Shown: piece by piece, positions 35,217-43,508 of the stretch
Numbering within the stretch: the first letter of the stretch is position 1
Layout of the letters: the number at the start of each line of letters is the position of its first letter
Assembly (NCBI GenBank): GCA_036379395.1
Contig: DASVGR010000006.1
Span: 1 to 43,508 of the forward strand
Direction: 5' to 3'
DNA length: 43,508 nucleotides
DNA from: Oleiagrimonas sp036379395
GTDB lineage: Bacteria; Pseudomonadota; Gammaproteobacteria; Xanthomonadales; Rhodanobacteraceae
Program-made: the position numbers and the translations under genes
The notes under the pieces: generated by a model
Seen by the model: the letters and a program-made list of their open reading frames with translations, nothing else
What the model was told of the DNA's origin: nothing
The model's database searches: none

Positions 35217-38033
35217 ATGACTTACCGCAAAACCATGCTTTCGGCGAGTATCGTCGCGGCGCTGATGTTTACTGGCGCTGCCTTCGCCGCTACAAATCAG
35301 CCTGTGCAGCCGCAGGATGCCGCGTCGCAGGATTCGTCGTCACAGCAGACTGCCGCCCAAAAGAAGGCGCAGAAGCTCGATACCGTCACCGTCGTCGGCA
35401 TTCGTGATTCCGCCGCGTTGTCGCTGCAGTTGCAAAAAGCGGCTGTCTCCGACATCAACGTCGTCACCGCCGAGGACATCGGCAAGCTGCCGGCCAAGAA
35501 CGTGGCCGACACCCTGCAGGCGGTACCGGGCATCCAGTTGCAAACCGGCAGTGCCGGCGAAGGCGGTTTTGACGAAAACGACCGTGTCAGCCTGCGTGGC
35601 ACCCCGCCCAGCATGACCTTGACACAGATCAACGGCCATACCTTGGCCAGCAGTGACTGGTTCATTCTGAACCAGACAGCTACCGTCGGCCGCAGCATCA
35701 ACTATGGCCTGTTGCCTTCCGAAGCCGTCGCGGAAGTTGTGGTGCACAAGTCATCCGAAGCCAAGCTTACTGAAGGTGGCGCCACCGGTACGGTCGACGT
35801 CATCACGCGCCGCCCGCTGCAATTCAAGAAGCCGATCACGTTCCACGCTTCGGTGGGCGCCGTGTATTCCGACTTGCCGAAAAAGAGCGATCCGCAATTC
35901 AGCGCCCTGTTCAACTACAAGAATGACGCCGGCACCTTCGGCATTTTGGCCCAGGCCTTCTACGAGAAGCGCCAACTGCAGCGCGACGGCCAGGAAATCC
36001 TTGGCATGTCGCAAATTACGGCTGCAACGCCATTTGCGGCCGGTCACCCCGACTTGGTCGGTGCATACCTGCCGTCCCTGTTGGATAGTGCTTTGTTCAC
36101 GCAGAAGCGCGTGCGCAAGGGCGGTATGGTCAACATCGAGTTCCGTCCGACCGACGACCTGACAATTGATTTCGAAGCCTTCAAGAGCAAGATGAAGGCC
36201 GACAACCTCAACCGCAGCCTCAGCTTCTGGGGCGTACAGGCACTGAATGCCAATTCGACAATCAGCGACTACGCGATCAAGCACAACCTGCTGACCAACG
36301 CCACCTTCACATCAACCGATCCGAGTGGTCAAAGCCTGCTGGGCGTGTATGACCAGATCGGTCGTCCGGGCGCCTCGGCATCCACCGGCTACGTGACCGG
36401 CGACGTGAATTGGAATGTCACGGACAACTTCAGCCTGCATGCGCAAGCCGGTACCACGGAGGGCCATGGTCGCAGCCCGGTACAGAACGTGCTTGAAACC
36501 AACATCTACGCGACCGGGGCCAGCTACGAAATGCGCGGCCTGGGCCAAGGCGCCAACTGGACCCTCGGCGACAATCAGTTCAGCCAGCCGACCAATGGCT
36601 CCCACAACACCGCCTTCGGCTGGATCTTCGGCGATGGCGGCATCGACGTGAAGAGCGAGTCGAAGTGGCTCGCCCTGGACGGTACGCTTGATTTCTTCAA
36701 CGCCGGCCCACTGGAGTCGTTGGACTTCGGTACGCGCTACGAGAAGAACACCAAGGGTAACGGCATGGACTTCGGCCAAGGACCGCTGGGGGGCACAGAT
36801 TACGCCACTGCTTGGGAATCGCTGCCGGTCAATTCGACCTATCCGAGCAACTTCAACAGCACGCTCGGCATTTCGGGCCCGCAGAGCATCTGGTACCTCA
36901 GCCAGAGCCAACTGGCGCAATACAACGCTGGCCACGTGAATCGCACCTTGGGCAGCAACGGTGTGTATTCCACCGATCCGGCTGATGGCGGCATTTCACG
37001 CTTCAACCCGGGCAACGTTTACTGGGTGCATGAAAAGGACACGGCGGTCTACTTGCAAGCCAACTTCGCCGGCAACAACTGGTCCGGCAATGTCGGCGTG
37101 CGCTACGTCCACACCAACCAGAACGTGCAGTACACCGCAACCACGCAGGCCGAGACGAAGACGCAAGGTCCGTACTACTCCGCGTTCTACCCGAACGGCT
37201 ACTTCCTCAACTTCCACCAGTACAACTACAACAAGGTTTTGCCGAGCGTCAACCTCAAGTACCACATCTCGCCGAACGTGGTTGCCCGCACTGCTTGGTC
37301 GCAAACGCTGACGCGCGCTGACTACTCGGCCTTGTCCGGTGCTCTGTCGTTGTCCGATCCAATCTTGACCGGTACCGGCGGCAACCCGAACCTGAAGCCG
37401 CTCATTTCGACCAACTTCGATACCGGTTTGGCATGGTACTTCGCCCCTCGCGGCCTGTTGTCGATCGACGTGTTCAACCAGCAGCTGCACAACTACGTTG
37501 ATTTCAAGGATGTTGACGAGACGTTCAAGAACCAGACCGCTTCCGGTACCGGTCCGAACGTGTTCGACGTCTACAAGGTCAGTATTCCGGACAACATCGA
37601 CGGCCATGTGCGCGGCGTGGAACTGGATTGGCAGCAGCCCATCGGCGAGCACTTCGGCACCTTGGCCAACTACACGTTCACCACTGGTGAAGCTGATGGT
37701 GGCCGCCCGTTGCAAGGCCTGTCCAAGACGACGTTCAACGTGGGCGGTTACTTTGAAAACGCCAAGTGGCATGCCCGTATCAACTACACGTACCGTTCCT
37801 CGTACTACGCCGGCCCGGATCGTGGCGGCGACTTCTACATGGAAGGCACGGGTTATCTCTCGGCCCAGATCGGCTACGACGTGACCAAGTGGCTGTCGCT
37901 GAACCTGGTCGGACGCAACCTCAACAATCCAACGCTCAAGTACTACGTGCAGAGTGACAGTTTCGGCAAGGCCCCACGTTCGTTCTATGTCAATGGCCGT
38001 CAGTACTACCTGACCGCCAATTTCAAGTTCTAA
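35217..38033 (+). CDS. TonB-dependent receptor (carbohydrate type)
   Basis: A 938-residue outer-membrane receptor. A signal peptide of about 25 residues (MTYRKTMLSASIVAAL...FAA) is followed by a Q/S/A-rich linker and a TonB box-like LDTVTVVGIRDS. The plug contains INVVTAEDIGKLPAKNVADT, QAVPGIQLQ, RVSLRGTPPSM and GGATGTVDVITRRPLQF. The 22-strand barrel ends RQYYLTANFKF with a terminal aromatic residue. The plug matches the TIGR01782 group of sugar receptors in Xanthomonadales and Caulobacterales. The ATG has GGAGGGGAG upstream. Position between a sugar kinase and GH20 enzyme points to chitooligosaccharide or GlcNAc-glycan uptake. A double hairpin with T7 follows. Confidence 0.95.
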   Translation: MTYRKTMLSASIVAALMFTGAAFAATNQPVQPQDAASQDSSSQQTAAQKKAQKLDTVTVVGIRDSAALSLQLQKAAVSDINVVTAEDIGKLPAKNVADTLQAVPGIQLQTGSAGEGGFDENDRVSLRGTPPSMTLTQINGHTLASSDWFILNQTATVGRSINYGLLPSEAVAEVVVHKSSEAKLTEGGATGTVDVITRRPLQFKKPITFHASVGAVYSDLPKKSDPQFSALFNYKNDAGTFGILAQAFYEKRQLQRDGQEILGMSQITAATPFAAGHPDLVGAYLPSLLDSALFTQKRVRKGGMVNIEFRPTDDLTIDFEAFKSKMKADNLNRSLSFWGVQALNANSTISDYAIKHNLLTNATFTSTDPSGQSLLGVYDQIGRPGASASTGYVTGDVNWNVTDNFSLHAQAGTTEGHGRSPVQNVLETNIYATGASYEMRGLGQGANWTLGDNQFSQPTNGSHNTAFGWIFGDGGIDVKSESKWLALDGTLDFFNAGPLESLDFGTRYEKNTKGNGMDFGQGPLGGTDYATAWESLPVNSTYPSNFNSTLGISGPQSIWYLSQSQLAQYNAGHVNRTLGSNGVYSTDPADGGISRFNPGNVYWVHEKDTAVYLQANFAGNNWSGNVGVRYVHTNQNVQYTATTQAETKTQGPYYSAFYPNGYFLNFHQYNYNKVLPSVNLKYHISPNVVARTAWSQTLTRADYSALSGALSLSDPILTGTGGNPNLKPLISTNFDTGLAWYFAPRGLLSIDVFNQQLHNYVDFKDVDETFKNQTASGTGPNVFDVYKVSIPDNIDGHVRGVELDWQQPIGEHFGTLANYTFTTGEADGGRPLQGLSKTTFNVGGYFENAKWHARINYTYRSSYYAGPDRGGDFYMEGTGYLSAQIGYDVTKWLSLNLVGRNLNNPTLKYYVQSDSFGKAPRSFYVNGRQYYLTANFKF

Positions 38034-38051
38034 CCGTTTGATGCGAACTGC

Positions 38052-38113
38052 GCACACGGACGTGTGCATCCTCCCCACGGGTTCGGAGCTTGCGTTCCGG
38101 ACCCGCTTTTTTT
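38052..38113 (+). terminator. Terminator after the TonB receptor gene
   Basis: A first hairpin GCACAC-GGAC-GTGTGC (38052-38067) is followed by a 12-base stem (38078-38089 with 38094-38105, two mismatched or wobble positions), loop TTGC, then C and seven T (38107-38113). The second is a clear intrinsic terminator, so the hexosaminidase gene may need its own promoter or read-through. Confidence 0.85.
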
Positions 38114-38268
38114 GGGCAGGCCGCCGCGCCATCGACTATGGTTGCAACAACCTTTGCTCCATGTCCCGATCCCGCTTTCGATGTCGCACATATGGCCGTA
38201 AATACGTCCAAGACAGATTTTTCACTCGATCACCAACCTCATTCAAAACGCTTCACCGGGAGACCTTC
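38114..38268 (+). other. Leader region of the hexosaminidase gene
   Basis: 155 bases after the receptor terminator. GGTTGCAACAACC (38140-38152) is a perfect inverted repeat around CAA and may be an operator. An AT-richer stretch follows around 38190-38225. No firm -35/-10 pair was identified. The region ends with CGGGAG as ribosome site. Confidence 0.4.
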
Positions 38269-40605
38269 ATGCCCAAAACACGCCTGCTGCTGGCCGCACT
38301 GATTCTTGCCGGAACCTCATGCGTTGCCCTGGCGGCCGACACGGCGCCGGCATGGTCGATCATCCCCGCTCCGGCCACGGAACAGCCGGCCAGTCATGGC
38401 GTGGTACACGTGTCTGCCGGCGATTCCGTCAGCGTGACCGGCGCACCGTCGACGCAAGCCACCGTCATCGCGCAACGCTTCATCAAGCTGGTCGCGGCAA
38501 CGCGGCAGCTCAAGCTGGCCTATGCGCCGCAAGATGCCAATGCACGCATCATGTTCAATCTTGATCCGGCTGCTGCCATCAAGAGCAAGGCCGGCTACCG
38601 CATCGCCATTGGCCACGGGCAAATACGCATCACCGCGCGCACCCCGCGCGGCCTGTTCTACGGCGGCGTCACCGCCTGGCAGCTGCTCACCTCCAACCCG
38701 GTCGGCCACGGCGCCGCCACGGTGGCCGACGGCCGCATCGCCGACCACCCGCGCTTTGCCTGGCGCGGACTGATGCTCGATTCGGCGCGCCATTTCCAGT
38801 CCGTCGCCGACATCAAGAAGCTCATCGACTGGATGGCGCTGCACAAGCTCGACGTGCTGCATTGGCACCTCACCGACGATCAGGGCTGGCGCTTGCAGAT
38901 CAAGCGCTATCCCAAGCTCACCCGTGAAGGCGCGTGCCGCAAGGCCGTCGGCCCCGATGCCGCGCTGACCGGCGGCCCGGACAAGCCGTACTGCGGTTTC
39001 TACACGCAGGACGAGGTGCGCGAACTGGTCAAATACGCCGCCGCGCGCTTCATCACCATCGTGCCCGAGATCGAGATGCCCGGCCACGCGCAGGCCGCGT
39101 TGCATGCCTATCCCGACCTCGGCGTGACCGGCAAGCGCCCGCCGGTGTCGACCGACTGGGGCATCAATCCGTGGCTGTACGCACCGGACCAGCGCTCCAT
39201 CACGTTCCTGGAAAACGTGCTGAACGAAGTGATGGCCTTGTTCCCGTCCAAATACATCCACATCGGCGGCGACGAAGCCATCAAGACGCAATGGGAAGCC
39301 TCGCCAGTGGTGCGCGCCAAGCTGAAAAAGCTGGGCCTGAAAGACATGAACGCGCTGCAAAACCGCATGATGGGCAAGATCGGCGCCTACCTTGCCGCGC
39401 ATGGCCGCACCATGGTCGGATGGGACGAAATTCTCGATGCCAAGCTGCCGTCCGACGCGGTGGTAATGAGCTGGCACGGCGTGGACGGCGCGGTGAAGGC
39501 CGCCGAGCAAGGCCACGACGCCATCCTGTCACCCTCACCGTTGCTGTATCTGGATCATGTCAACTCCAGCGCGCACGACGAGCCGGCCGCGCGCCCGCAA
39601 GTGGAAAGCCTCAAAGACATCTATACGTTCAATCCGTCGCCGGCGTCACTCACGCCGGCGCAGGCGCGGCACATCCTCGGCGTGCAAGGCAACCTGTGGA
39701 CCGAGTACATGCCCACCTTCGCGCGCGACCAGCACGCCATCTTTCCGCGCATGGCCGCGTGGGCCGAAGTGGCGTGGTCGCCGGCCACGGCCATCGACTG
39801 GAACAGCTTCATCGCGCGCATGCCGGCGCAAGTGGCACGCGACCAGGCATTGGGCATCGCCTATGCCGACAGCGCCTGGGCGCCGCGTTTCCATTTGGCG
39901 GCCGAGCACGACAAGATCCGCGTCACGCTGACCAACCAGGTCGCGCGCGGCGCCATCCACTACACGCTCGACGGCAGCCGGCCCCAACCGACCTCGCTGC
40001 CCTATACCGGCCCATTCACGCTGCCAGGCGACCGCACCACCACGCTCAAGGCCGCCACGTTCACGGCCAGCGGCCTCGAACTGGCCGCGCCGCGCACGCG
40101 CCACATCAACGCCGAATCGCTGCTCACGCGCAACAGCGATCAGCTGTCCACCTGCCCCACACCCAAAAACGGCACGTCCATCGCCTTGCGCATCGAGGAC
40201 GACCGCCCGCTCACGGGCCGGCGTCCGGTGTACAAAGTCGACATCGGCAACACCTGCTGGCTGTGGAAAAACGCGCCGCTGGACGGCGTCAAGCGCATCA
40301 GCGTGACTGTCGGCAACCTGCCGTTCAACTACGCCATCCCGTACGTGTACGCCAAGGTGACCGCGCGCCCTGAAGCCACGCCGCACGGTGAAATAGACGT
40401 CCATCTGGACAGCTGCACCGGCCCGCGCATCGCCCGTTTGCCGTTGGACAAAGCCGCAAAAACATCATTGCCGGCCACCCTGGACGCCACGCTTTCCAAA
40501 CCTGTCAGCGGCGATCACACACTGTGCCTGATCGCCACCGGCGACCCGCGCAATGGCACCATCTGGGCTGTCGATACGGTTCGACTCATATCGTCAAAAC
40601 ACTGA
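38269..40605 (+). CDS. Beta-N-acetylhexosaminidase, glycoside hydrolase family 20
   Basis: A 778-residue exported enzyme releasing terminal GlcNAc or GalNAc. A signal peptide ends near VALAA (residue 22). The GH20b domain (residues ~25-150) is followed by the catalytic barrel: FAWRGLMLDSARHFQSV, LHWHLTDDQGWRLQIKRYP, IVPEIEMPGHAQAALHAYP, the Asp-Glu pair in YIHIGGDEAIKTQW, MVGWDEIL, VMSWHGVDGAVKAAE and LGVQGNLWTEY. A chitobiase-type C-terminal module (AIHYTLDGSRPQPTSLPYTG) and about 150 more residues with cysteines (STCPTPKNG, GNTCWLW, DSCTG, HTLCLIA) complete it; the extra cysteines suggest disulfides in the periplasm or outside. GGGAGA precedes the ATG. By context it feeds the TonB receptor. 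Confidence 0.95.
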   Translation: MPKTRLLLAALILAGTSCVALAADTAPAWSIIPAPATEQPASHGVVHVSAGDSVSVTGAPSTQATVIAQRFIKLVAATRQLKLAYAPQDANARIMFNLDPAAAIKSKAGYRIAIGHGQIRITARTPRGLFYGGVTAWQLLTSNPVGHGAATVADGRIADHPRFAWRGLMLDSARHFQSVADIKKLIDWMALHKLDVLHWHLTDDQGWRLQIKRYPKLTREGACRKAVGPDAALTGGPDKPYCGFYTQDEVRELVKYAAARFITIVPEIEMPGHAQAALHAYPDLGVTGKRPPVSTDWGINPWLYAPDQRSITFLENVLNEVMALFPSKYIHIGGDEAIKTQWEASPVVRAKLKKLGLKDMNALQNRMMGKIGAYLAAHGRTMVGWDEILDAKLPSDAVVMSWHGVDGAVKAAEQGHDAILSPSPLLYLDHVNSSAHDEPAARPQVESLKDIYTFNPSPASLTPAQARHILGVQGNLWTEYMPTFARDQHAIFPRMAAWAEVAWSPATAIDWNSFIARMPAQVARDQALGIAYADSAWAPRFHLAAEHDKIRVTLTNQVARGAIHYTLDGSRPQPTSLPYTGPFTLPGDRTTTLKAATFTASGLELAAPRTRHINAESLLTRNSDQLSTCPTPKNGTSIALRIEDDRPLTGRRPVYKVDIGNTCWLWKNAPLDGVKRISVTVGNLPFNYAIPYVYAKVTARPEATPHGEIDVHLDSCTGPRIARLPLDKAAKTSLPATLDATLSKPVSGDHTLCLIATGDPRNGTIWAVDTVRLISSKH

Positions 40606-40630
40606 ATAGTTCCCGAGCATCAGCATCCAG

Positions 40631-40684
40631 AAAAAGGGACAAGCTCTGCCATGATGTAAAACTCATGCACGCAAACCTTGTCCC
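40631..40684 (-). terminator. Terminator of the minus-strand exported-protein gene
   Basis: On the minus strand an 8-base stem, GGGACAAG with CTTGTCCC (40684-40677 and 40643-40636), encloses an inner CATGA/TCATG stem and is followed at once by five T (40635-40631). It lies 90 bases past the stop of the 40775-41296 gene. Confidence 0.65.
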
Positions 40685-40774
40685 AGCAACGCTCCACAAC
40701 CATCAAACGCATTTTTGCTTTACTGCACATGTGGTGATCATGGCCACAACAGCAAACATTTCGCAAAAAGCCAG

Positions 40775-41296
40775 CTAGTGCTGCTGCCTATTCGCCATGC
40801 TGCTCATCTGATGTGCCTTCACTGCGTTCAATGCCCTCAGATCGGCGACCTGTTGCGCACTTTTGCTTTGCGGAAGTGACAATGCGAATTTTTTATGCAG
40901 ACCCGTACCATTAACTATCCAGTGCAAGTTTCCCAAGGGTTCCGGGTGGGCCCTCACGTAAACAAATTTGTATGCATCAGGATTGCTCTTGCTCGGCTCA
41001 AGATTGAAAATCATGACAAATTGACTAGCCTTGGGTTTGCCGTTTTTGTCCCTCGCCGGTGCCGTGACCATCTTGTGAACGATCTTTTCCAGATCCGCCT
41101 GCTGTGCAGACGCCAAATCGATGGCCGGGTCCACCTTGGTTACTTTGCCGTTGGCGTTGACAGCCACCAGCACCGGCAACGAGTGGTCGCTTCCGTTCAC
41201 ACCGATCTCTTGAGCATGACCGGAACCACTTTGTGCAGCCAAGGCACTGCCAGCACACATCAGCCCCAACAACATCATTGCAGAAAGCTTCTTCAT
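40775..41296 (-). CDS. Exported protein with TonB C-terminal-like fold (unknown function)
   Basis: A 173-residue protein with a signal peptide (MKKLSAMMLLGLMCAGSALA, cleavage near A20) and no membrane helix after it. The central part, LPVLVAVNANGKVTKVDPAIDL, LEKIVHKMVTAPARDKNGKPKASQFVMIFNLE, each shown in pieces of the whole, has the pattern of a TonB C-terminal or energy-transducer domain (V-x-V-x-A-x-G-K-V, then P-A-x-x-x-G-K-P) but no N-terminal anchor or proline-rich spacer. GAGAGGATCG precedes the ATG. The gene is visibly poorer in G+C than its neighbours (about 49% by hand count over 40801-40980), suggesting transfer or weak selection. Family assignment is tentative. Confidence 0.75.
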   Translation of the reverse strand: MKKLSAMMLLGLMCAGSALAAQSGSGHAQEIGVNGSDHSLPVLVAVNANGKVTKVDPAIDLASAQQADLEKIVHKMVTAPARDKNGKPKASQFVMIFNLEPSKSNPDAYKFVYVRAHPEPLGNLHWIVNGTGLHKKFALSLPQSKSAQQVADLRALNAVKAHQMSSMANRQQH

Positions 41297-41473
41297 CGAT
41301 CCTCTCCATCTCTCCCAAGACGAGCTTCAAGCCTACTACACTTGATTACGCTTGAGCATGTACGCACTTGCCGGTGATTTCCTGGCAATCCTGGTCACTC
41401 AAAACGGCCATCGAACGAATCCCTTCTCACGTTTTGTCGAAAGACCTTCCGGAGCTTTGGCAGCGGAAAACCG

Positions 41474-42796
41474 ATGAACCAGTTCACCCTGCTGGGCCAG
41501 CGCCGCTTCGGCCCGTTCTTCATCACCGAGGCGCTGGCCGCGTTCAATGACAACGCTTTTCGCTATGCCATGGTCGGCATGGCGACGTTCGAGATGGCGT
41601 TGTCGCGCGGTGCGCTCAACAGCTATATCAATCTGGCGCTGGCGCTGTTCATCCTGCCATTTTTCGTACTGTCGGCCTGGGTCGGACAGGTGGCCGAAAA
41701 GTTCGAGAAGGCGCGCTTGATCGTCTGCATCAAGGTGCTGGAAATCGTCACCATGGTGCTGGCCGGCGTGGGCTTTCTGACCGCCAACCTCGACCTGCTG
41801 CTGGTCGTGCTGCTTTTGATGGGCGTGCTGGCCACGGCGTTCAGCCCGATCAAGTATGCGATCGTGCCGCAGGTGTTGAGCGACGCGGAACTCACCGGCG
41901 GCAACGGCCTGGTGCAATCAAGCACGTCGCTGGCGATCCTGACCGGCAGCCTGGCCGGCAACGCGTTGATGGCCGTGCCGCGCATCGGCCCGCTGCTGGC
42001 AACCGGCGTGGTGCTGGCGGTTGCCCTCGCCGGACTGGTGTCGAGCCTGTTCATTCCCAAGGCGCCGGCCACGGCGCCGGAACTGAAATTCAACTTCAAT
42101 CTCGTCGGCGAAACCGCACGCCTGATCGGCCACGTGCGCCATGAACGCACGGTGTTCTGGGCCGTGATCGGCGTGTCGTGGTTCTGGTTTTTCGGCGCCA
42201 CGCTGACCACGCAGGCACCTGCCTACGCGCGCGACTATCTGGGCGGTGATGCCAGCGTGCTGAACCTGGTGCTGGTGCTGTTTTCGGTCGGCGTCGGCAT
42301 CGGCTCACTGTTGTGCGAGAAACTCTCGCATCGCCGGCTCAATCCGGGCCTGATGCCGCTGGGCGCGCTGGGCATGTCGGCGTTCGGCATCGACCTGTAT
42401 TTTGCCCGCCCCGCACGCAGCGAGGTGGGCGGTCTGGACTGGCTGGACGTGTTGCACGGCGCCGGCGGCTGGCACATCGCGCTAGACCTGATCCTGGTCG
42501 GCGTGTTTGCCGGGCTGTACATCGTGCCGATGTTCACGCTGGTGCAGCATCGCAGCGAGCCGCACCGGCTGTCGCGCGTGATCGCCGGCAACAACGTGTT
42601 CAATTCGCTGTTCATGGTGCTGGCTGCCGCGCTGGGCATCGCTGCGCCGCATCTGGGTTTGAACGTGCCGCAGCTGATTGCCGTGGTGTGCCTGCTCAAC
42701 CTGCTCGTGCTGGCGTTGCTGTGTTGGCGGGTGACGGAGTTTTGGCAACGCTTCGTGGACTGGTGCCGACGCCGCCCGTCGCCGCCTCACGCCTAG
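41474..42796 (+). CDS. MFS transporter, LplT-like
   Basis: A 440-residue inner-membrane transporter with about 12 helices. The opening FGPFFITEALAAFNDNAFRYAM is the typical signature of the LplT lysophospholipid flippase and of the transporter half of Aas-like fusions. Next come LFILPFFVLSAWVGQVAEKFEKARLI (the loop between helices 2 and 3), ATAFSPIKYAIVPQVLSDAELTGGNGLVQS, and IAGNNVFNSLFMVLAAALGI near the end. Normally this module is fused to, or followed by, acyltransferase and acyl-ACP synthetase; neither occurs here, as tex follows. GGAAAA precedes the ATG. Lysophospholipid import is inferred from the family only. Confidence 0.88.
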   Translation: MNQFTLLGQRRFGPFFITEALAAFNDNAFRYAMVGMATFEMALSRGALNSYINLALALFILPFFVLSAWVGQVAEKFEKARLIVCIKVLEIVTMVLAGVGFLTANLDLLLVVLLLMGVLATAFSPIKYAIVPQVLSDAELTGGNGLVQSSTSLAILTGSLAGNALMAVPRIGPLLATGVVLAVALAGLVSSLFIPKAPATAPELKFNFNLVGETARLIGHVRHERTVFWAVIGVSWFWFFGATLTTQAPAYARDYLGGDASVLNLVLVLFSVGVGIGSLLCEKLSHRRLNPGLMPLGALGMSAFGIDLYFARPARSEVGGLDWLDVLHGAGGWHIALDLILVGVFAGLYIVPMFTLVQHRSEPHRLSRVIAGNNVFNSLFMVLAAALGIAAPHLGLNVPQLIAVVCLLNLLVLALLCWRVTEFWQRFVDWCRRRPSPPHA

Positions 42797-42828
42797 AAAC
42801 ACGCCTGTGGACAGGAGCACAGTACCTC

Positions 42829-42856
42829 GCCATCGCGCACAGGTGCGCTCCTACGG
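42829..42856. repeat. Single REP sequence
   Basis: GCCATCGCGCACAGGTGCGC (42829-42848), ending TCCTACGG, matches the right-hand REP of the other elements. A weak CTGTGGACAGGAGC upstream at 42805-42818 may be the decayed partner. It lies between the MFS gene and tex. Confidence 0.65.
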
Positions 42857-42885
42857 TTGGCGGGCATCACCCGAACCCCTTCCAC

Positions 42886-42891
42886 TACAAT
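42886..42891 (+). promoter_or_regulatory. Candidate -10 element of tex
   Basis: TACAAT, 52 bases before the tex ATG, would give a leader of about 46 bases. No convincing -35 hexamer was seen. Confidence 0.4.
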
Positions 42892-42943
42892 GCCCACCCG
42901 GCGGATCACCGCATCCGTCGTCTGTTTTTGTCTGGAAAGTTGC

Positions 42944-43508
42944 ATGCTGCCACCGATTGAAAACCGCATTGCCGATGCCATCGCCGCCCGCGCCGAACAG
43001 GTCCGCGCCGCCGTTGCCCTGCTGGACGAAGGCGCCACGGTGCCGTTCATCGCCCGCTACCGCAAGGAAGTCACCGGCGGTCTGGACGACACGCAATTGC
43101 GCCTGCTCGAAGAACGCCTGCATTACCTGCGCGAACTGGAAGAACGCCGCGCGGCGGTGCTGGCCAGCATCGACGAACAGGGCAAGCTGACCGACGCGCT
43201 CAAGGCCGACATTGTCGATGCCGACACCAAATCGCGTCTGGAAGACCTGTACCTGCCGTACAAGCCCAAACGCCGCACCAAGGCACAGATCGCGCGCGAG
43301 GCCGGCCTGCAACCCTTGGCCGACGGCTTGCGCGATGACCCGTCGATCGCACCCGAAGAACGCGCCACCGCGTTCGTCGATGCCGACAAGGGCGTGGCCG
43401 ACGCCAAGGCCGCGCTGGACGGCGCGCGCGCCATCGTGATGGAAGAACTGGCCGAAGACGCGACACTGGTCGGCGCGCTGCGCGAATGGGTGTGGGACGG
43501 CGGCGCCA
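42944..43508 (+). CDS. tex: Transcription accessory protein Tex (3' end missing)
   Basis: The first 188 residues of Tex, an RNA-binding protein homologous to eukaryotic Spt6 that affects transcription and stress survival. Diagnostic are AIAARAEQVRAAVALLDEGA, TVPFIARYRKEVTGGLDD, the LHYLRELEERRAAVLASI helix and LEDLYLPYKPKRRTKAQIA. GGAAAG precedes the ATG at 42944. The full protein is normally about 770-790 residues with YqgF-like, helix-hairpin-helix and S1 domains that lie beyond the window. Confidence 0.95.
   Translation, partial: MLPPIENRIADAIAARAEQVRAAVALLDEGATVPFIARYRKEVTGGLDDTQLRLLEERLHYLRELEERRAAVLASIDEQGKLTDALKADIVDADTKSRLEDLYLPYKPKRRTKAQIAREAGLQPLADGLRDDPSIAPEERATAFVDADKGVADAKAALDGARAIVMEELAEDATLVGALREWVWDGGA

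Overview
The window is a GC-rich (mostly 60-70% G+C) chromosomal segment of a gammaproteobacterium of the Xanthomonadales/Lysobacterales type, most like Rhodanobacteraceae (Rhodanobacter, Dyella or Frateuria-like). This assignment is inferred from gene content: a TonB-dependent sugar receptor with a GlcNAc regulon, an Entner-Doudoroff operon, TPR-sulfotransferase and YcgL proteins, and REP sequences resembling those of this order. No rRNA or tRNA gene, prophage, transposase or CRISPR array was seen.

Layout. 1-3.9 kb: the 3' part of putA (proline to glutamate), overlapped by a TPR-sulfotransferase gene, ending in a perfectly palindromic terminator shared with a convergent fadL-type porin gene. 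5.5-12 kb: ycgL, a 1135-residue membrane-anchored ankyrin-repeat protein, a KefB-type cation/proton antiporter and a lipoprotein glutaminyl cyclotransferase. 12-15.7 kb: a TIGR03067-like gene and doxX, a long imperfect inverted repeat, then a Fur-box promoter driving DUF3325, DUF3649 and PepSY membrane proteins (iron uptake). 15.7-22.1 kb: housekeeping genes: hemB, glk, a short band-7 protein, rsmG-parA-parB, a GT2 glycosyltransferase and a DUF488 protein.

22-40.6 kb is a sugar-utilisation island made of two divergent units. The first is nagA/nagB-II/nagR (GlcNAc-6-P deacetylase, GlcN-6-P deaminase, GntR repressor) facing zwf-pgl-edd-eda (complete oxidative Entner-Doudoroff branch). The second is a LacI regulator with two JmjC-like cupin_8 paralogues facing a ROK-unrelated glucokinase-family kinase, a TonB receptor and a GH20 beta-hexosaminidase. 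Together they suggest a pathway: GH20 releases GlcNAc from chitooligosaccharides or glycans at the envelope, the TonB receptor imports the oligosaccharide, the kinase phosphorylates it, NagA and NagB-II convert it to fructose-6-P, and Zwf-Pgl-Edd-Eda carry hexose phosphate to pyruvate and glyceraldehyde-3-P. A 16-bp perfect palindrome upstream of the kinase is the best candidate for the LacI operator.

40.6-43.5 kb: an AT-richer orphan gene for an exported TonB-C-like protein, a stand-alone LplT-like MFS transporter, and the 5' part of tex.

Small REP/REPIN elements (TGTRGGAGC...GCGATGG and the inverse) lie in at least five intergenic spaces. The least understood system here is the LacI-cupin-cupin operon opposite the receptor operon. 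Its enzymes look like Fe(II)/2-oxoglutarate hydroxylases, and I know of no established substrate.
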